Below the pieces are notes generated by a model that worked only from the letters and a program-made list of their open reading frames with translations, had not been told where the DNA came from and searched no databases. From NCBI RefSeq assembly GCF_900250075.1, contig NZ_LT977071.1, positions 1,385,298-1,449,297 of the forward strand: 64,000 bases of DNA, written 5' to 3'. The position numbers and the translations under genes were made by a program. Source of the DNA: Cupriavidus taiwanensis (GTDB lineage Bacteria; Pseudomonadota; Gammaproteobacteria; Burkholderiales; Burkholderiaceae). Numbering within the stretch: the first letter of the stretch is position 1; every line of letters begins with the position of its first letter. Shown one piece after another: positions 1 to 8,249 of this stretch.

Positions 1-1
1 C

Positions 2-334
2 TTGCTGGTGTTCGGCAATCCGGAGGCCATCGATGGCGGCACCCTGGCCGACCTGGCCGCTCTGAAGCAGGCCGGCACACCGCTGCAGCTGGTCTATGTG
101 ACCGACGCCGCGCAACCTCCCATGACCTGCACCCACGCCACCGTGCTGCGCGACGACCAGGGCCTGGCGGCGGCGCGCTACGGCGCCAGGCCCGGCACCT
201 GCTACCTGGTCCGTCCCGACCAGCATGTGTGCGCGCGCTGGCACCGTCCCGACCCTGCCGCAATCCGCGCCGCGCTGGCGCGCGCCACCGGCGCCGACCT
301 GCGCGCGCCGCAGCCGGGCCGCATGGCCGCCTGA
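2..334 (+). CDS. FAD-dependent aromatic monooxygenase, C-terminal end (5' truncated by window edge)
   Basis: The frame is open from the left edge to a TGA, so only the last 110 residues are visible. They match the thioredoxin-like C-terminal domain of class A flavoprotein hydroxylases of the MhpA/PHBH type: a beta strand reading LQLVYVTDA, then RYGARPGTCYLVRPDQHV near residues 60-77, which corresponds to the usual YGA-pGt-YLvRPDqhV signature. The FAD-binding GxGxxG motif must lie outside the window. A DUF2783 gene follows after 36 nt and an MFS gene after that, which suggests a catabolic operon for an aromatic acid. Substrate unknown. The family call is fairly secure. The start is not a real start. 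Confidence 0.75.
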   Translation: MLVFGNPEAIDGGTLADLAALKQAGTPLQLVYVTDAAQPPMTCTHATVLRDDQGLAAARYGARPGTCYLVRPDQHVCARWHRPDPAAIRAALARATGADLRAPQPGRMAA

Positions 335-370
335 TGGCCCGCACGCCAGCCCTGCCCAACGGAGACAGCC

Positions 371-595
371 ATGCCCAATTCGCTCAACACCCAGCCCAAC
401 CTGGCGCGCCCCGACGACTTCTACGAAGCGCTGATCGAGATGCACCGCGACCTCGACGAGGCCCAGAGCCAGGCCGCCAACGCGCAGCTGATCCTGCTGC
501 TCGCGAACCATATCGGCGACCACGACGTGCTGCTGGCGGCCATGGCCGAGGCGCGCGCCGGCGTAGTGGCCAGCGCCGACACCACGCCGGCATGA
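371..595 (+). CDS. DUF2783 domain-containing protein
   Basis: A 74-residue protein. The core DDFYEALIEMHRDLDEAQS followed by NAQLILLLANHIGD is the DUF2783 signature. Members of this family are typically encoded next to FAD-dependent aromatic monooxygenases, as here. The ATG follows GGAGACAGCC, a good ribosome-binding site. The gene is probably co-transcribed with the truncated hydroxylase and is followed by a long hairpin at 604-640. The biochemical role of DUF2783 is not established; a small accessory or regulatory partner of the hydroxylase is only an inference from the conserved pairing. Confidence 0.8.
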   Translation: MPNSLNTQPNLARPDDFYEALIEMHRDLDEAQSQAANAQLILLLANHIGDHDVLLAAMAEARAGVVASADTTPA

Positions 596-603
596 CCGGA
601 TAA

Positions 604-640
604 CCAGGCGCAGGCGCGGCCGGTCCGAGCCTGCGCCTGG
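604..640 (+). terminator. Long GC hairpin after the DUF2783 gene
   Basis: A perfect 12-bp inverted repeat (CCAGGCGCAGGC and its complement) flanks a 13-nt loop, starting 8 nt after the stop codon. A weak pyrimidine stretch (GTCCTTCC) follows rather than a strong T run. It would separate the hydroxylase/DUF2783 unit from the MFS gene, or act as a processing or stabilising structure between them. Confidence 0.6.
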
Positions 641-747
641 CGCTGTCCTTCCACCCATCCCGGGCCAACGCGCACCAGACGCGGCCCACTGGCGGCAACC
701 GCCCGGCTGCCCGCCGCCGCAGCCACCACCGCACGGAGACAACATCG

Positions 748-2115
748 ATGAGCCATCCGGTCTCAGGGGAGCTTTCGTCCCTATCCAGCCTGGCGCCTTC
801 CGCCCCGGCCGCCCCAACCACCGCAGCACTCGCCGCGCGCGACGAGGAAGCGCTCTACCGCAAGGTCTGGCTGCGCATCATTCCCTTCCTGTTCGTGTGC
901 TACGTGGTGTCGTTCCTGGACCGCATCAACATCGGCTTCGCGCAGCTGCAGATGAAGCAGGACCTGGGCTTCAGCGATGCCATGTACGGCCTTGGCGCGG
1001 CGGTGTTCTACGTCGGCTACGTGCTGTGCGAGGTGCCGAGCAACATGCTGCTGGCGCGCTTCGGCGCGCGCCGCACCTTTACCCGCATCATGGTGCTGTG
1101 GGGCACCGTGTCGGTGGCGATGATGGCGGTGTCGACGCCGGCGCAGTTCTACGCGCTGCGCTTCCTGCTGGGCGTGTTCGAGGCCGGCTTCTTCCCCGGC
1201 ATCGTGCTGTACCTGACCTACTGGTTTCCCGCGCGCCGGCGCGCCGCGGTGATGGCGATCTTCTTTGCCGGCGTGGCGGTGGCGGGCGTGCTGGGCGGGC
1301 TGGTGTCCGGCTGGATTATGCGCGACATGGCCGGCGTGCTGGGGCTGCAGGGCTGGAAATGGATGTTCGCGATCGAAGGCGCGCCGGCGGTGCTGCTGGG
1401 GCTGGCGGCCGCGCGCCTGCTGGTCGACGGGCCGCAGCAGGCCGGCTGGCTGAGCGAGCGCGAACGCGCCCACCTGCTGCGCGACACCGCCGCGCATACC
1501 CAGGGTGGCGGCCATTCGCTGCATGCGCTGCGCCAGGTGCTGCGCAACCCGCGCGTCTACCTGTTCGCCTTTATCTATTTTTCGCTGACCTGCGGCTCGC
1601 TCGCGCTCAGCTTCTGGATGCCGCTGATGATCCGCGATTTCGGCGTGACCGACGTGATGTCGGTAAGCCTGTATTCGGTGGTGCCCAATGCGGTGGGCGC
1701 GGTCGGCCTGATCCTGATTGCGCGGCATTCGGACCGCACCGGCGAGCGCCATCGGCATTTCCTGCTGTGCACCGCGGGCGGCGCGCTGGCGCTGGCGGCG
1801 CTGACCTTGCCGCTGCCGGGACTGGGCGCGATGCTGGCCATCCTGTCGGTGGCGGCGGTGCTGATCTTTGCCGCGCTGCCGGTGTTCTGGGCGCTGCCCC
1901 CGGGCTACCTGCCCGGCGCCGGCACCGCCGCCGGGATCGCCTTCATCAGCAGCATCGGCATCACCAGCGGCATCGTCAGCCCGTGGGTGATCGGCCAGAT
2001 CAAGACCCGCACCGGCAGCCTCGACCATGCGCTCTATTTGCTGGCGGCGCTGCTGCTGGCGAGCGGCCTGGCGATGTGGCTGGGCGTACCGAAACAGCCC
2101 GCGCGGCCGGCGTGA
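748..2115 (+). CDS. MFS transporter, anion:cation symporter (ACS) family
   Basis: A 455-residue membrane protein with about twelve hydrophobic segments. The N-terminal region carries FLDRINIGFAQLQMKQDLG (about residues 56-74) and the loop ARFGARRTFTRIM after the second segment, both typical of the ACS family (phthalate, 4-hydroxyphenylacetate, tartrate or galactonate permeases). It would import an organic acid by proton symport across the inner membrane. The ATG follows GGAGACAACATCG. Its place behind a flavoprotein hydroxylase suggests an aromatic carboxylate as substrate, but the sequence does not fix this. The N-terminal 30 residues before the first helix are Ser/Ala/Pro-rich. Confidence 0.88.
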   Translation: MSHPVSGELSSLSSLAPSAPAAPTTAALAARDEEALYRKVWLRIIPFLFVCYVVSFLDRINIGFAQLQMKQDLGFSDAMYGLGAAVFYVGYVLCEVPSNMLLARFGARRTFTRIMVLWGTVSVAMMAVSTPAQFYALRFLLGVFEAGFFPGIVLYLTYWFPARRRAAVMAIFFAGVAVAGVLGGLVSGWIMRDMAGVLGLQGWKWMFAIEGAPAVLLGLAAARLLVDGPQQAGWLSERERAHLLRDTAAHTQGGGHSLHALRQVLRNPRVYLFAFIYFSLTCGSLALSFWMPLMIRDFGVTDVMSVSLYSVVPNAVGAVGLILIARHSDRTGERHRHFLLCTAGGALALAALTLPLPGLGAMLAILSVAAVLIFAALPVFWALPPGYLPGAGTAAGIAFISSIGITSGIVSPWVIGQIKTRTGSLDHALYLLAALLLASGLAMWLGVPKQPARPA

Positions 2116-2148
2116 GCCAGGCCTCGGGAAACCTCAATTCCGGATAGT

Positions 2149-2168
2149 CCGCACCCGCACGGGTGCGG
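2149..2168. terminator. Hairpin between convergent genes
   Basis: CCGCACCC and GGGTGCGG form an 8-bp perfect stem with a 4-nt loop (GCAC), midway between the end of the MFS gene and the end of the minus-strand gene at 2172. No T run follows on either strand, so a bidirectional terminator is plausible rather than proven. Confidence 0.45.
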
Positions 2169-2171
2169 CGT

Positions 2172-2480
2172 TCAGTGGGATCGGCCGCAGGGAATCACGG
2201 AGGCGATTTCCTCCCGCATCACCTCGACCACATCGTCGATTTCCAACCCTTCGGCGGTGACCAGCACGTCCTGTCCGCGCCCGATGGCGTAGACCACGCC
2301 GCGCCAGCGGCCGGGCTCGACGGCCTCGCACAGGCGGATATTGAATTCGGTGTCCTGGTCCTGGCTATACACCGTCACCAGGTCGCCCACCTGGGGAGTG
2401 CGCACCGCTTCTCCGTCGAACGCCCGGGCCACCACGGTCACCGGCGACTGCGTCAGCCCCCTGGCAAATCTTGCACGCAT
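2172..2480 (-). CDS. Hypothetical protein, about 102 residues
   Basis: A small soluble protein with no signal peptide or membrane segment. The sequence alternates short beta-like stretches (VGDLVTVYSQDQDTEFNIR, WRGVVYAIGRGQDVLVT) and ends with an acidic helix (DDVVEVMREEIASVI). This suggests a small beta-barrel-like fold, but I do not recognise the family. It is convergent with the MFS gene and divergent from the DUF2188 gene. Start upstream of the visible ATG is unlikely because the sequence loses coding character. The reading frame and codon use look like a real gene. Confidence 0.6.
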   Translation of the reverse strand: MRARFARGLTQSPVTVVARAFDGEAVRTPQVGDLVTVYSQDQDTEFNIRLCEAVEPGRWRGVVYAIGRGQDVLVTAEGLEIDDVVEVMREEIASVIPCGRSH

Positions 2481-2653
2481 GGTCCGCTCCTCTGATTGCG
2501 ATCCAAGTCCAGCTTACAAGAGGCCGGACAAATAACCAGGGATTTCCATCCTAAAGTGGAACCGGAAGCGCTTCGCGCCTGTCAGACGCCGCCGGATAGA
2601 CAGCGCGCGCAGATCGACCACAATAAAAGGACCGATATCCGAGGAGACCTGAC

Positions 2654-2875
2654 ATGGGCAGCAACATACACGTCGTTCCGCACGACGAAGGCTGGGACGT
2701 CATCCACGAAGGCGCACGCTACGCCGAATCGCACCACGCCACGCAGGAAGAGGCGGTCGCCGCCGGCACCTCGCAGGCCCAGCGCGAGCACGTCGAATTG
2801 CTGATCCATGGCCGCGACGGCCAGATCCGCTCGCGCAACAGCTTCGGCCACGATCCCCGCACCATTCACGGCTGA
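2654..2875 (+). CDS. DUF2188 domain-containing protein
   Basis: A 73-residue protein matching DUF2188: an N-terminal strand IHVVPHDEGWDVIHEGA, a helix with ATQEEAVAAGTSQAQREHVEL, and a C-terminal strand LLIHGRDGQIRSRNSFG that ends in the usual DP. This is a compact alpha/beta fold common in bacterial stress-type gene sets. The ATG follows GAGGAGACCTGAC, a strong ribosome-binding site. Molecular function is not known. It sits among other small stress-type genes that flank the glycogen block. Confidence 0.82.
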   Translation: MGSNIHVVPHDEGWDVIHEGARYAESHHATQEEAVAAGTSQAQREHVELLIHGRDGQIRSRNSFGHDPRTIHG

Positions 2876-2934
2876 CCCGCGCTGGTTGCCGCAACGCTGA
2901 GGATGCCGGCACGCTGCCGGCACCCCGCGCCACC

Positions 2935-4320
2935 ATGCCACAACACCGGGCCGACCCGCACGCCGTGGCAGCCATCGCTGCCGCGACCGTGCCGTGGCCG
3001 GCGATCGACCACGCGGCCGAGAGCCCGTTCACCGGCCCCTTCGCCAACGCTGCCGCGGCGCTCGCCGATCGGCTTGGCCATCATCGCGTCGTGCTGCTGG
3101 GCGAAAGTACGCACGGCACCGCCGAGTTCTATCACGCACGCGCCGCGCTGACCGCGCAGCTGGTGGCCCGGCACGGCTTCGGCATCATCGCGGTGGAGGC
3201 GGACTGGCCAGACGCCGCGGCGGTGGACCGCCATGTGCGCGGGCGCCCGCCGCGGCCCGCCGAATCCCCTCGCGCCGCCTTTACGCGCTTCCCGGTCTGG
3301 ATGTGGCGCAACCTCGAGGTGGCGCGCTTTATCCGCTGGCTGCACGCGCACAATGCCGCGCTGGCGCCGGCCCGGCGCGCCGGTTTCTTCGGCCTCGATA
3401 TCTACAGCCTGGGCGCCTCGATGGCGGCGGTGCTGGCTTACCTGGAAGGCGTCGATCCCCGCGCCGCGCAGGCTGCGCGCGAACGCTATGGCTGCCTGGA
3501 ACCATGGCGGCGCGACCCCGCGCGCTACGGCCGCGCCGTGCTGCACGGCACCCATGCCGACTGCGAGGACGCGGTGGTCGAACAGCTGCAGGCCCTGCTC
3601 GACAAGCGCCTCGCCTACGCGCGCGACGGGCACGAGGATTTCCTCGACGCCGCGCAGAATGCGCGCCTGGTGGCTTCGGCCGAGCGCTACTACCGCGTCA
3701 TGTACCACGGCAGCGACGACAGCTGGAACCTGCGCGACACGCATATGTTCGAGACCCTGGAGCAGTTGCTGCACGCCCATGGGCCGGCATCGCGCGCGGT
3801 GGTGTGGGCGCACAACTCGCATATCGGCGATGCGTCGCAAACCGAGATGGGCACCAGCCAGGGCCAGCTGAATATCGGCCAGCTATGCCGCGAGGCCTTT
3901 GGCGACGCGGCCGCGCTGGTCGGCTTCAGCACCTACGACGGCACCGTCGCGGCGGCAACCTCGTGGGACGGTCCCATGGAAGTCAAGCAGGTGCGCCCCG
4001 CGCGAACAGACAGCTACGAGCACCTGTTCCACGCAGCCGGCCATGCGCAGGGCTGGACCGATTTACGCGGAGATGGCGTTGACCACGGCAAGGGCAGCGC
4101 CGTGCACGCCGAATTGCGCGAACTGCTGATGCCGGCGCGGCACGAGCGCTTCATCGGCGTGATCTACCGCCCGGAGACTGAACTGCAGAGCCACTACGCA
4201 CGCGCCATCCTGCCGCGGCAGTTCGACGTGCTGGCGTGGTTCGACCGCAGCAGCGCGGTACCGGCGCTACCCGCGGCGCCGGCACCGGGCGCGCCCGAGA
4301 CCTGGCCTTCGGGTCTCTGA
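2935..4320 (+). CDS. Erythromycin esterase family protein
   Basis: A 461-residue protein of the erythromycin-esterase/succinoglycan-biosynthesis-like family. Visible family motifs are LLGESTHGTAEFY (about 52-64, with the conserved Glu and His), IIAVEADWPDA (about 83-93) and VVWAHNSHIGDAS (about 287-299), which supply the conserved catalytic His/Glu set. Known relatives hydrolyse macrolide lactones or other esters, but most chromosomal members have no shown drug-resistance role. No signal peptide is visible. The start ATG lacks a strong ribosome-binding site, so it could be a few codons off. The 3' end contains an inverted repeat (GAGACC/GGTCTC) that may contribute to termination before the convergent gene 34 nt away. 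Confidence 0.82.
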   Translation: MPQHRADPHAVAAIAAATVPWPAIDHAAESPFTGPFANAAAALADRLGHHRVVLLGESTHGTAEFYHARAALTAQLVARHGFGIIAVEADWPDAAAVDRHVRGRPPRPAESPRAAFTRFPVWMWRNLEVARFIRWLHAHNAALAPARRAGFFGLDIYSLGASMAAVLAYLEGVDPRAAQAARERYGCLEPWRRDPARYGRAVLHGTHADCEDAVVEQLQALLDKRLAYARDGHEDFLDAAQNARLVASAERYYRVMYHGSDDSWNLRDTHMFETLEQLLHAHGPASRAVVWAHNSHIGDASQTEMGTSQGQLNIGQLCREAFGDAAALVGFSTYDGTVAAATSWDGPMEVKQVRPARTDSYEHLFHAAGHAQGWTDLRGDGVDHGKGSAVHAELRELLMPARHERFIGVIYRPETELQSHYARAILPRQFDVLAWFDRSSAVPALPAAPAPGAPETWPSGL

Positions 4321-4354
4321 GACGCTGGCGCGACCCGGCCGCTGCTTGCCTCAG

Positions 4355-4672
4355 TTACTTGCGGCTCTTCGGCGCCTTCGGTTCCGAAGCCGGATAGTCA
4401 TACCGTTGCGGCGATTGCGGCCCCTCGTTGACGGCGGGGCTGGCCGGCGTGGCAGGCGTTGCCGGGGTGGCGCGGGTGCCCGCGCCGCCCGGGGTCGCGG
4501 GTGTGGCCGGCGTGGCGGGAGTGGCGCGGCGCGTGTCGCCCTGGCCCGGCAGGACATCCGAGGCCGACGTGCCCGGCGCGCGCGTGTCGGCGCCCGGGCG
4601 AGTGGTGGTGGTCTGGGCCCACGCGGGGGCGCTGAGCAGCGCGGCCAGCGCAACGATCGCGGTGTATCTCAT
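4355..4672 (-). CDS. Small exported Ala/Thr/Pro-repeat protein
   Basis: A 105-residue protein beginning MRYTAIVALAALLSAPAWAQ, a clear Sec signal peptide with an AWA-Q cleavage site. The mature part is low-complexity, with two runs of Ala-Thr-Pro triplets (about residues 54-64 and 69-80) separated by a GGAG linker, and a C-terminus rich in Pro, Ser and Lys. The start is set by AAGGAGACTGTC just upstream. The repeats are built of a degenerate 9-bp DNA unit, so length variation between strains is likely. Probably periplasmic and disordered; no function can be assigned. It is the last gene of a minus-strand run that begins at 6843. Confidence 0.72.
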   Translation of the reverse strand: MRYTAIVALAALLSAPAWAQTTTTRPGADTRAPGTSASDVLPGQGDTRRATPATPATPATPGGAGTRATPATPATPASPAVNEGPQSPQRYDYPASEPKAPKSRK

Positions 4673-4770
4673 GACAGTCTCCTTCCTCGTTAATCCATCG
4701 CTGATGGCCAGCCGCGTTCGGCAGTGGCCGGAACCGGCTCCGTTGCGAAAGCCGTGCCAGCGCGCGCAGT

Positions 4771-5052
4771 TCAGCCGCCGGTGCGGTCGGGCGCGACCTC
4801 GATGTGATTGACGACGTCGCACCCGCCGGCATGCGTGCGCACGCAGGCCTCCACCGCGGCGCGGTCGGCGGCGCTGCCGATCGCGCCGCGCAGCGTGATG
4901 CGGCCCTGCGCCACGTCCAGCGCAATCTCGCTGACGTCGAGGCCGCTCTCCCACAAGCGCTCGCACAGCGAGGCCTGCAGCGCGGTGTCGGCCGCGCCGA
5001 CCGCGTTGCCGCGCGGGTTGGTGTCCGCCTTCGTGGAACCGGGCATGGGCAT
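4771..5052 (-). CDS. BON domain protein (short)
   Basis: A 93-residue protein made almost entirely of one BON domain: ALQASLCERLWESGLDVSEI, then DVAQGRITLRGAIGSAADRA, then a second helix and the strand VVNHIEV. BON domains are found in osmotically induced periplasmic proteins such as OsmY and are thought to bind lipid surfaces. There is no signal peptide here, so a cytoplasmic or membrane-peripheral place is likelier. It lies 19 nt downstream of a second BON gene on the same strand. Two Cys residues (in CERLW and VEACV) are unusual for the family. Confidence 0.8.
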   Translation of the reverse strand: MPMPGSTKADTNPRGNAVGAADTALQASLCERLWESGLDVSEIALDVAQGRITLRGAIGSAADRAAVEACVRTHAGGCDVVNHIEVAPDRTGG

Positions 5053-5071
5053 GGTCTGCGCGCCGCCGCCC

Positions 5072-5635
5072 TCAATACATGCGCATGCCGTGGCCGGGAT
5101 GGCCCTCGGCGCCGGCCGGCCTTGCCACGCGCAGGTGGTTGACCAGGTCCCTGACGCCGAAGACCTCGTCGGCGATATCCTCGATGCGGTACTTCTGGTG
5201 CCGGTCCGGCACGCTGCCCTCCAGCGTCACCACGCCCTGCTCGACCCGCACCTCGACCTCGTTCAGGTCCAGCCGGCCACTGCGCGTCAGTTGCTCGCAC
5301 AGGTCTTCCAGGATGCGCTCGTCGCTGCGCTGGTAGTTGCGCGGTCCGACCGGCCGCCATGGCTGCGTCCCGCCACGGTAGAGGTCCATGCGCTCGTTGT
5401 AGCCGGTGAACTGGCGGTAGGGATCGGCCCTGCCCCGGGCTTGCGGAGCCTGGACCTCGTGCGGCCGCCATTCCCCGCTACCGCGTCCGGCACGGCCCCC
5501 CCCAAATTCGCCGGGGTCGACTGGCTGGTCATAGTCGTACACGCCATAGGCTCCCACGTAGTGGCTGCGCATATCGGCCTCGGGCACGGCACTTTCGTGC
5601 CATGGCGGGCCGCGCCAGTTGTCTCTGCGATCCAT
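5072..5635 (-). CDS. BON domain protein with disordered N-terminus
   Basis: A 187-residue protein. Residues 1-110 are hydrophilic, Gly/Arg/Pro-rich and probably disordered. The BON domain occupies the last 80 residues, starting at RNYQRSDERILEDLCEQLTR and including VRVEQGVVTLEGSVPDRHQK and VFGVRDLVNHLRV. The start was placed at MDRRDNWRG because sequence upstream is not gene-like. It is a close architectural paralogue of the protein at 33406-34074 on the other side of the glycogen block. The gene lies between the flavodoxin-like gene and the short BON gene on the same strand, probably as one transcript. Likely stress-related by family; partner unknown. Confidence 0.8.
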   Translation of the reverse strand: MDRRDNWRGPPWHESAVPEADMRSHYVGAYGVYDYDQPVDPGEFGGGRAGRGSGEWRPHEVQAPQARGRADPYRQFTGYNERMDLYRGGTQPWRPVGPRNYQRSDERILEDLCEQLTRSGRLDLNEVEVRVEQGVVTLEGSVPDRHQKYRIEDIADEVFGVRDLVNHLRVARPAGAEGHPGHGMRMY

Positions 5636-5679
5636 CGTTGCCTCCGTTGTTGCCTCCGTTCTTGCCCGGGCCCGTTGCG

Positions 5680-6843
5680 CTACTTCAGCCGCGGCGGCAC
5701 CAGGCCGTGGTCCGCGCTGCGCAGTTGGCCATGGCGCAGCTGCTCGACCGCGCAAGCAAGCGCACGCGCCACGTTGTCGACTTCGCCCTGCACGCTGGTG
5801 TCGTGGTCCAGCGCGACGTGGCTGGTGGCATAAGGCTCGTAGTAGCCGATATACCGGTCCAGCCGCGCCTGGGCGCCGGCATCGACCAGTCCCATCCAGT
5901 CCAGCCAGTCGGACAGCGCGCGGCGCACGCCTTCGATGCCGGCGACGTCGCCATGCACCACCAGCCCGTAGGCGCGGCCGGCCAGGTGCTTGGGATAGTC
6001 CCAGCCCGACAGCTCGATCGCCTTGGCCCTTGCCACGTTCTTGCCGCGCGTGGTGGTGGGATCCGGGTTGCCGCCATCGGCGCAGACCAGCCGGTCCATC
6101 ATCAGCTTGAGCGGGCTGGTGGCCTGGTACCAGTACACCGGCGTGACGATCAGCACGCCGTGGCAGGCGGCCCAGCGCGGGTAGATCTCGTTCATCCAGT
6201 CATTGACCTGGCCCAGCGCATGGTTGGGATAGCAGCTGCACGGCCAGTGGCACAGCGGCATCGCGGTCGATACGCAGCCCTTGCATGGATGAATATGCAG
6301 TTGCGCGTCGGAAGTCAGGTGGCTCAGGTCGAGCAGGTCGACCTCGATGCCCTGCGCTTCGAGTCGCTCGCGCGCGCGCCCGGCCAGGCGCCAGGATTTC
6401 GACATCTCGCCCGGGCAGGTGTAGTCGTTGCGCGAGGCCGCGCACACCAGCAGCACGCGCGAGCGCGTGGAGGGATCGGCCTGGCGCTGCTGGGCCACCC
6501 GCACCGCCTCGCTGGCGGCGCGCCATTCGTCGGAGAGATCGTAATCCGGGTCGGCATAGCCCGCGCCCGCCTTGTGCGTGAGCGGCGCCTTGCGGCTTTG
6601 CGCATAGGCATCCCAGGCAATGCGCTCGAGCCGGTCCAGCGCTTCGTCCTCCTGCCGATAGGCGGGGTCGGCAAAGCGCGCCAGGAAGCGCTGGCGAAAG
6701 ACTTCGCGCGGCAGCGGACCGGTGACCTGGCCCTTGCGCACATCCTCGGGGTTGCCGGCGTGGCGCGGCGCGCGCGGCGCATCGTGCGCGGGACGGTCTG
6801 GGGGCGCGGATGGCATGGGCGGCTTCGGCGGCTGCTCGGGCAT
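5680..6843 (-). CDS. Flavodoxin-fold NAD(P)H-dependent oxidoreductase with N-terminal extension
   Basis: A 387-residue protein. About 128 residues of Pro-rich and helical extension precede a flavodoxin-like domain that starts at RVLLVCAASRNDYTCPG. The FMN-site loop ITPVYW-type motif is seen as IVTPVYWYQATSPLKLMMDR (about 228-247). A Cys cluster lies between them: HPCKGCVST then CHWPCSC, six Cys in about 25 residues (near 178-202). This resembles iron-sulfur-flavoprotein or redox-switch arrangements, but a cluster is not proved. The ATG follows ACGGAGACCGAC. It is the first gene of a minus-strand run with the two BON genes. Probable role: FMN-dependent reduction of a quinone or electrophile under stress. 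Confidence 0.72.
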   Translation of the reverse strand: MPEQPPKPPMPSAPPDRPAHDAPRAPRHAGNPEDVRKGQVTGPLPREVFRQRFLARFADPAYRQEDEALDRLERIAWDAYAQSRKAPLTHKAGAGYADPDYDLSDEWRAASEAVRVAQQRQADPSTRSRVLLVCAASRNDYTCPGEMSKSWRLAGRARERLEAQGIEVDLLDLSHLTSDAQLHIHPCKGCVSTAMPLCHWPCSCYPNHALGQVNDWMNEIYPRWAACHGVLIVTPVYWYQATSPLKLMMDRLVCADGGNPDPTTTRGKNVARAKAIELSGWDYPKHLAGRAYGLVVHGDVAGIEGVRRALSDWLDWMGLVDAGAQARLDRYIGYYEPYATSHVALDHDTSVQGEVDNVARALACAVEQLRHGQLRSADHGLVPPRLK

Positions 6844-6968
6844 GTCGGTCTCCGTAATGCATGGCCTCGGTACGGGTCTCCATACGGTCTCCGTACAGGT
6901 CGTTGCGCACCGGACATGCAAGATGAGCGCCACCGCCGCGCATGGTGTGCGTCGCGCGCGGCGCGCAG

Positions 6969-6976
6969 CTTTTACA
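6969..6976 (+). promoter_or_regulatory. Copy A of the TTTTTACA-type intergenic motif
   Basis: GCAGCTTTTACAGGCGC lies in the divergent spacer between the flavodoxin-like gene and the cinA-like gene, about 150 nt upstream of the latter and in its orientation. CATG follows 17 nt downstream. Related copies lie at 9900, 26388 and, on the minus strand, 32058. It could be a -35-like element or an activator site; assignment is inference. Confidence 0.35.
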
Positions 6977-7129
6977 GGCGCGCTCCGGCGCTGCATGTAC
7001 ATTTTTCCCCGCATTTGGAACCGCCCGTGGCGCCAGCGGGCGCGCGCTGTCCCTGCAGCGCCGCGCGTGCGCTATCCACTTGCTGGCACGGAACCTGCCC
7101 CCTGCGGGAAATCGACTGCGGATACCGCA

Positions 7130-7720
7130 ATGGAGAACATGCGAGTGATTGCGATGAGCCACGGCGCTGCAGGCGGCGGCAATAACGTCGGCATTGCGCG
7201 CTATCTGCTGCGCCATGGGCTGCGCGTGGTCACGGCGGAATCCTGCACCGCCGGCCTGATCGCCTCGCGCATCGCCGAGGTGCCGGGATGCGGCGACGTG
7301 CTGCGCTGCGCGATCGTGGCCTACTCGCCGTCCGCCAAGGAACAGCTGCTGCACGTCCCGGCCGAGACCATCCGGCGCCATGGCCTGACCAGCGAGGCGG
7401 TTTCGCTGGCAATGGCGCGTGGCGCCATGCAGCTGACCGGCGCGGACCTGGCGATCGCCAACACCGGCGTGGCCGATGGAGGCGGCGACGGCGATATCCC
7501 CGCCGGCACGCAGTGCTTTGCCTGGGTATTCCGCCGCCACGGCCATGCCGCGCACGACGTGGTGTCGCACGCGGAGGGCATCGCAGCCTTTACCGAGACA
7601 CGCCGCTTTGCCGGTGCGCGCAACGCCGTGCGCGAAGCCGCCGCGGACTGGGCCCTGGCACGCATCTGCCACTACCACGAACTGGCGCGCAGCGGGCAAG
7701 GCCGCGACGCGCGCCCATGA
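7130..7720 (+). CDS. CinA C-terminal domain protein (nicotinamide-nucleotide amidase family)
   Basis: A 196-residue protein equal to the stand-alone CinA-C/PncC domain. The signature VVTAESCTAGLIASRIAEVPG (about 34-54) carries the catalytic Ser region. YSPSAKEQLLHVPAETI, SEAVSLAMARGA and ANTGVADGGG complete the family pattern. PncC-type enzymes deamidate NMN to nicotinate mononucleotide in pyridine nucleotide salvage. The usual IAGPGGG-type motif here reads NTGVADGGGDGDIPAGT. The start could be 7130 or 7139; GGAG at 7132 is too close to serve the second cleanly. It is divergent from the flavodoxin-like gene with a 286-nt spacer. Confidence 0.8.
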   Translation: MENMRVIAMSHGAAGGGNNVGIARYLLRHGLRVVTAESCTAGLIASRIAEVPGCGDVLRCAIVAYSPSAKEQLLHVPAETIRRHGLTSEAVSLAMARGAMQLTGADLAIANTGVADGGGDGDIPAGTQCFAWVFRRHGHAAHDVVSHAEGIAAFTETRRFAGARNAVREAAADWALARICHYHELARSGQGRDARP

Positions 7721-7801
7721 ATCGCCGGCGCGCCGAGTAGGCATGCCGGCAATCCCGAGGGCCCTGGGCCCGACCGACGTAGTCTTGCAATGGAGACCAT
7801 C

Positions 7802-8146
7802 ATGAAACGCACTCTCGCTACCACGGCACTGGTCGTCGGCACCGCGCTCTGCCTGCCGGCCTTTGCCCAACAAGCCCCGACGTCGCCGAACGTGCCGAAC
7901 CCCAGCGTGCCGCCGATCGAAGGTTCGCCTCCCGCCTCGCGCAACCAGCCGGCCGCTACCGACATGGGCTCCGCTTCCGCTCCCGGCGCCAAGGACACCA
8001 TGAAGAAGTCCAAGTCCAAGTCGGACAAGGCCTCGACCACCGCGCGCAGCAAGAAGCCGCGCGAGCAGGGCGCGCCCGCCGCACCGACCGCCGACGCGCC
8101 AAGCGGACCGAAGGGCGATTCGCCGGATCCGGCGCCCAAGCAGTAA
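7802..8146 (+). CDS. Small exported Lys/Pro/Ser-rich protein
   Basis: A 114-residue protein starting MKRTLATTALVVGTALCLPAFAQ, a textbook signal peptide with cleavage after AFA. The mature part is disordered: a Pro/Ser/Asn segment, then a Lys/Ser run (MKKSKSKSDK, about 67-76), then Ala/Pro. The ATG is preceded by TGGAGACCATC. I do not recognise a domain. It lies 81 nt after the cinA-like gene and is convergent with the membrane-protein gene at 8250. Probably periplasmic. Charge pattern and size resemble other small exported proteins in this window (4355, 34984), but there is no clear homology between them. Confidence 0.7.
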   Translation: MKRTLATTALVVGTALCLPAFAQQAPTSPNVPNPSVPPIEGSPPASRNQPAATDMGSASAPGAKDTMKKSKSKSDKASTTARSKKPREQGAPAAPTADAPSGPKGDSPDPAPKQ

Positions 8147-8249
8147 GCGCCTGACTGATCCTGGACAGGCGGCGCGCCGTGCGCGCCGGCTGCTCGCCCG
8201 CAGCGCCCGCACCGCAACGGACTATCGCGCCAGCGGGCGCCGCGGCAGG

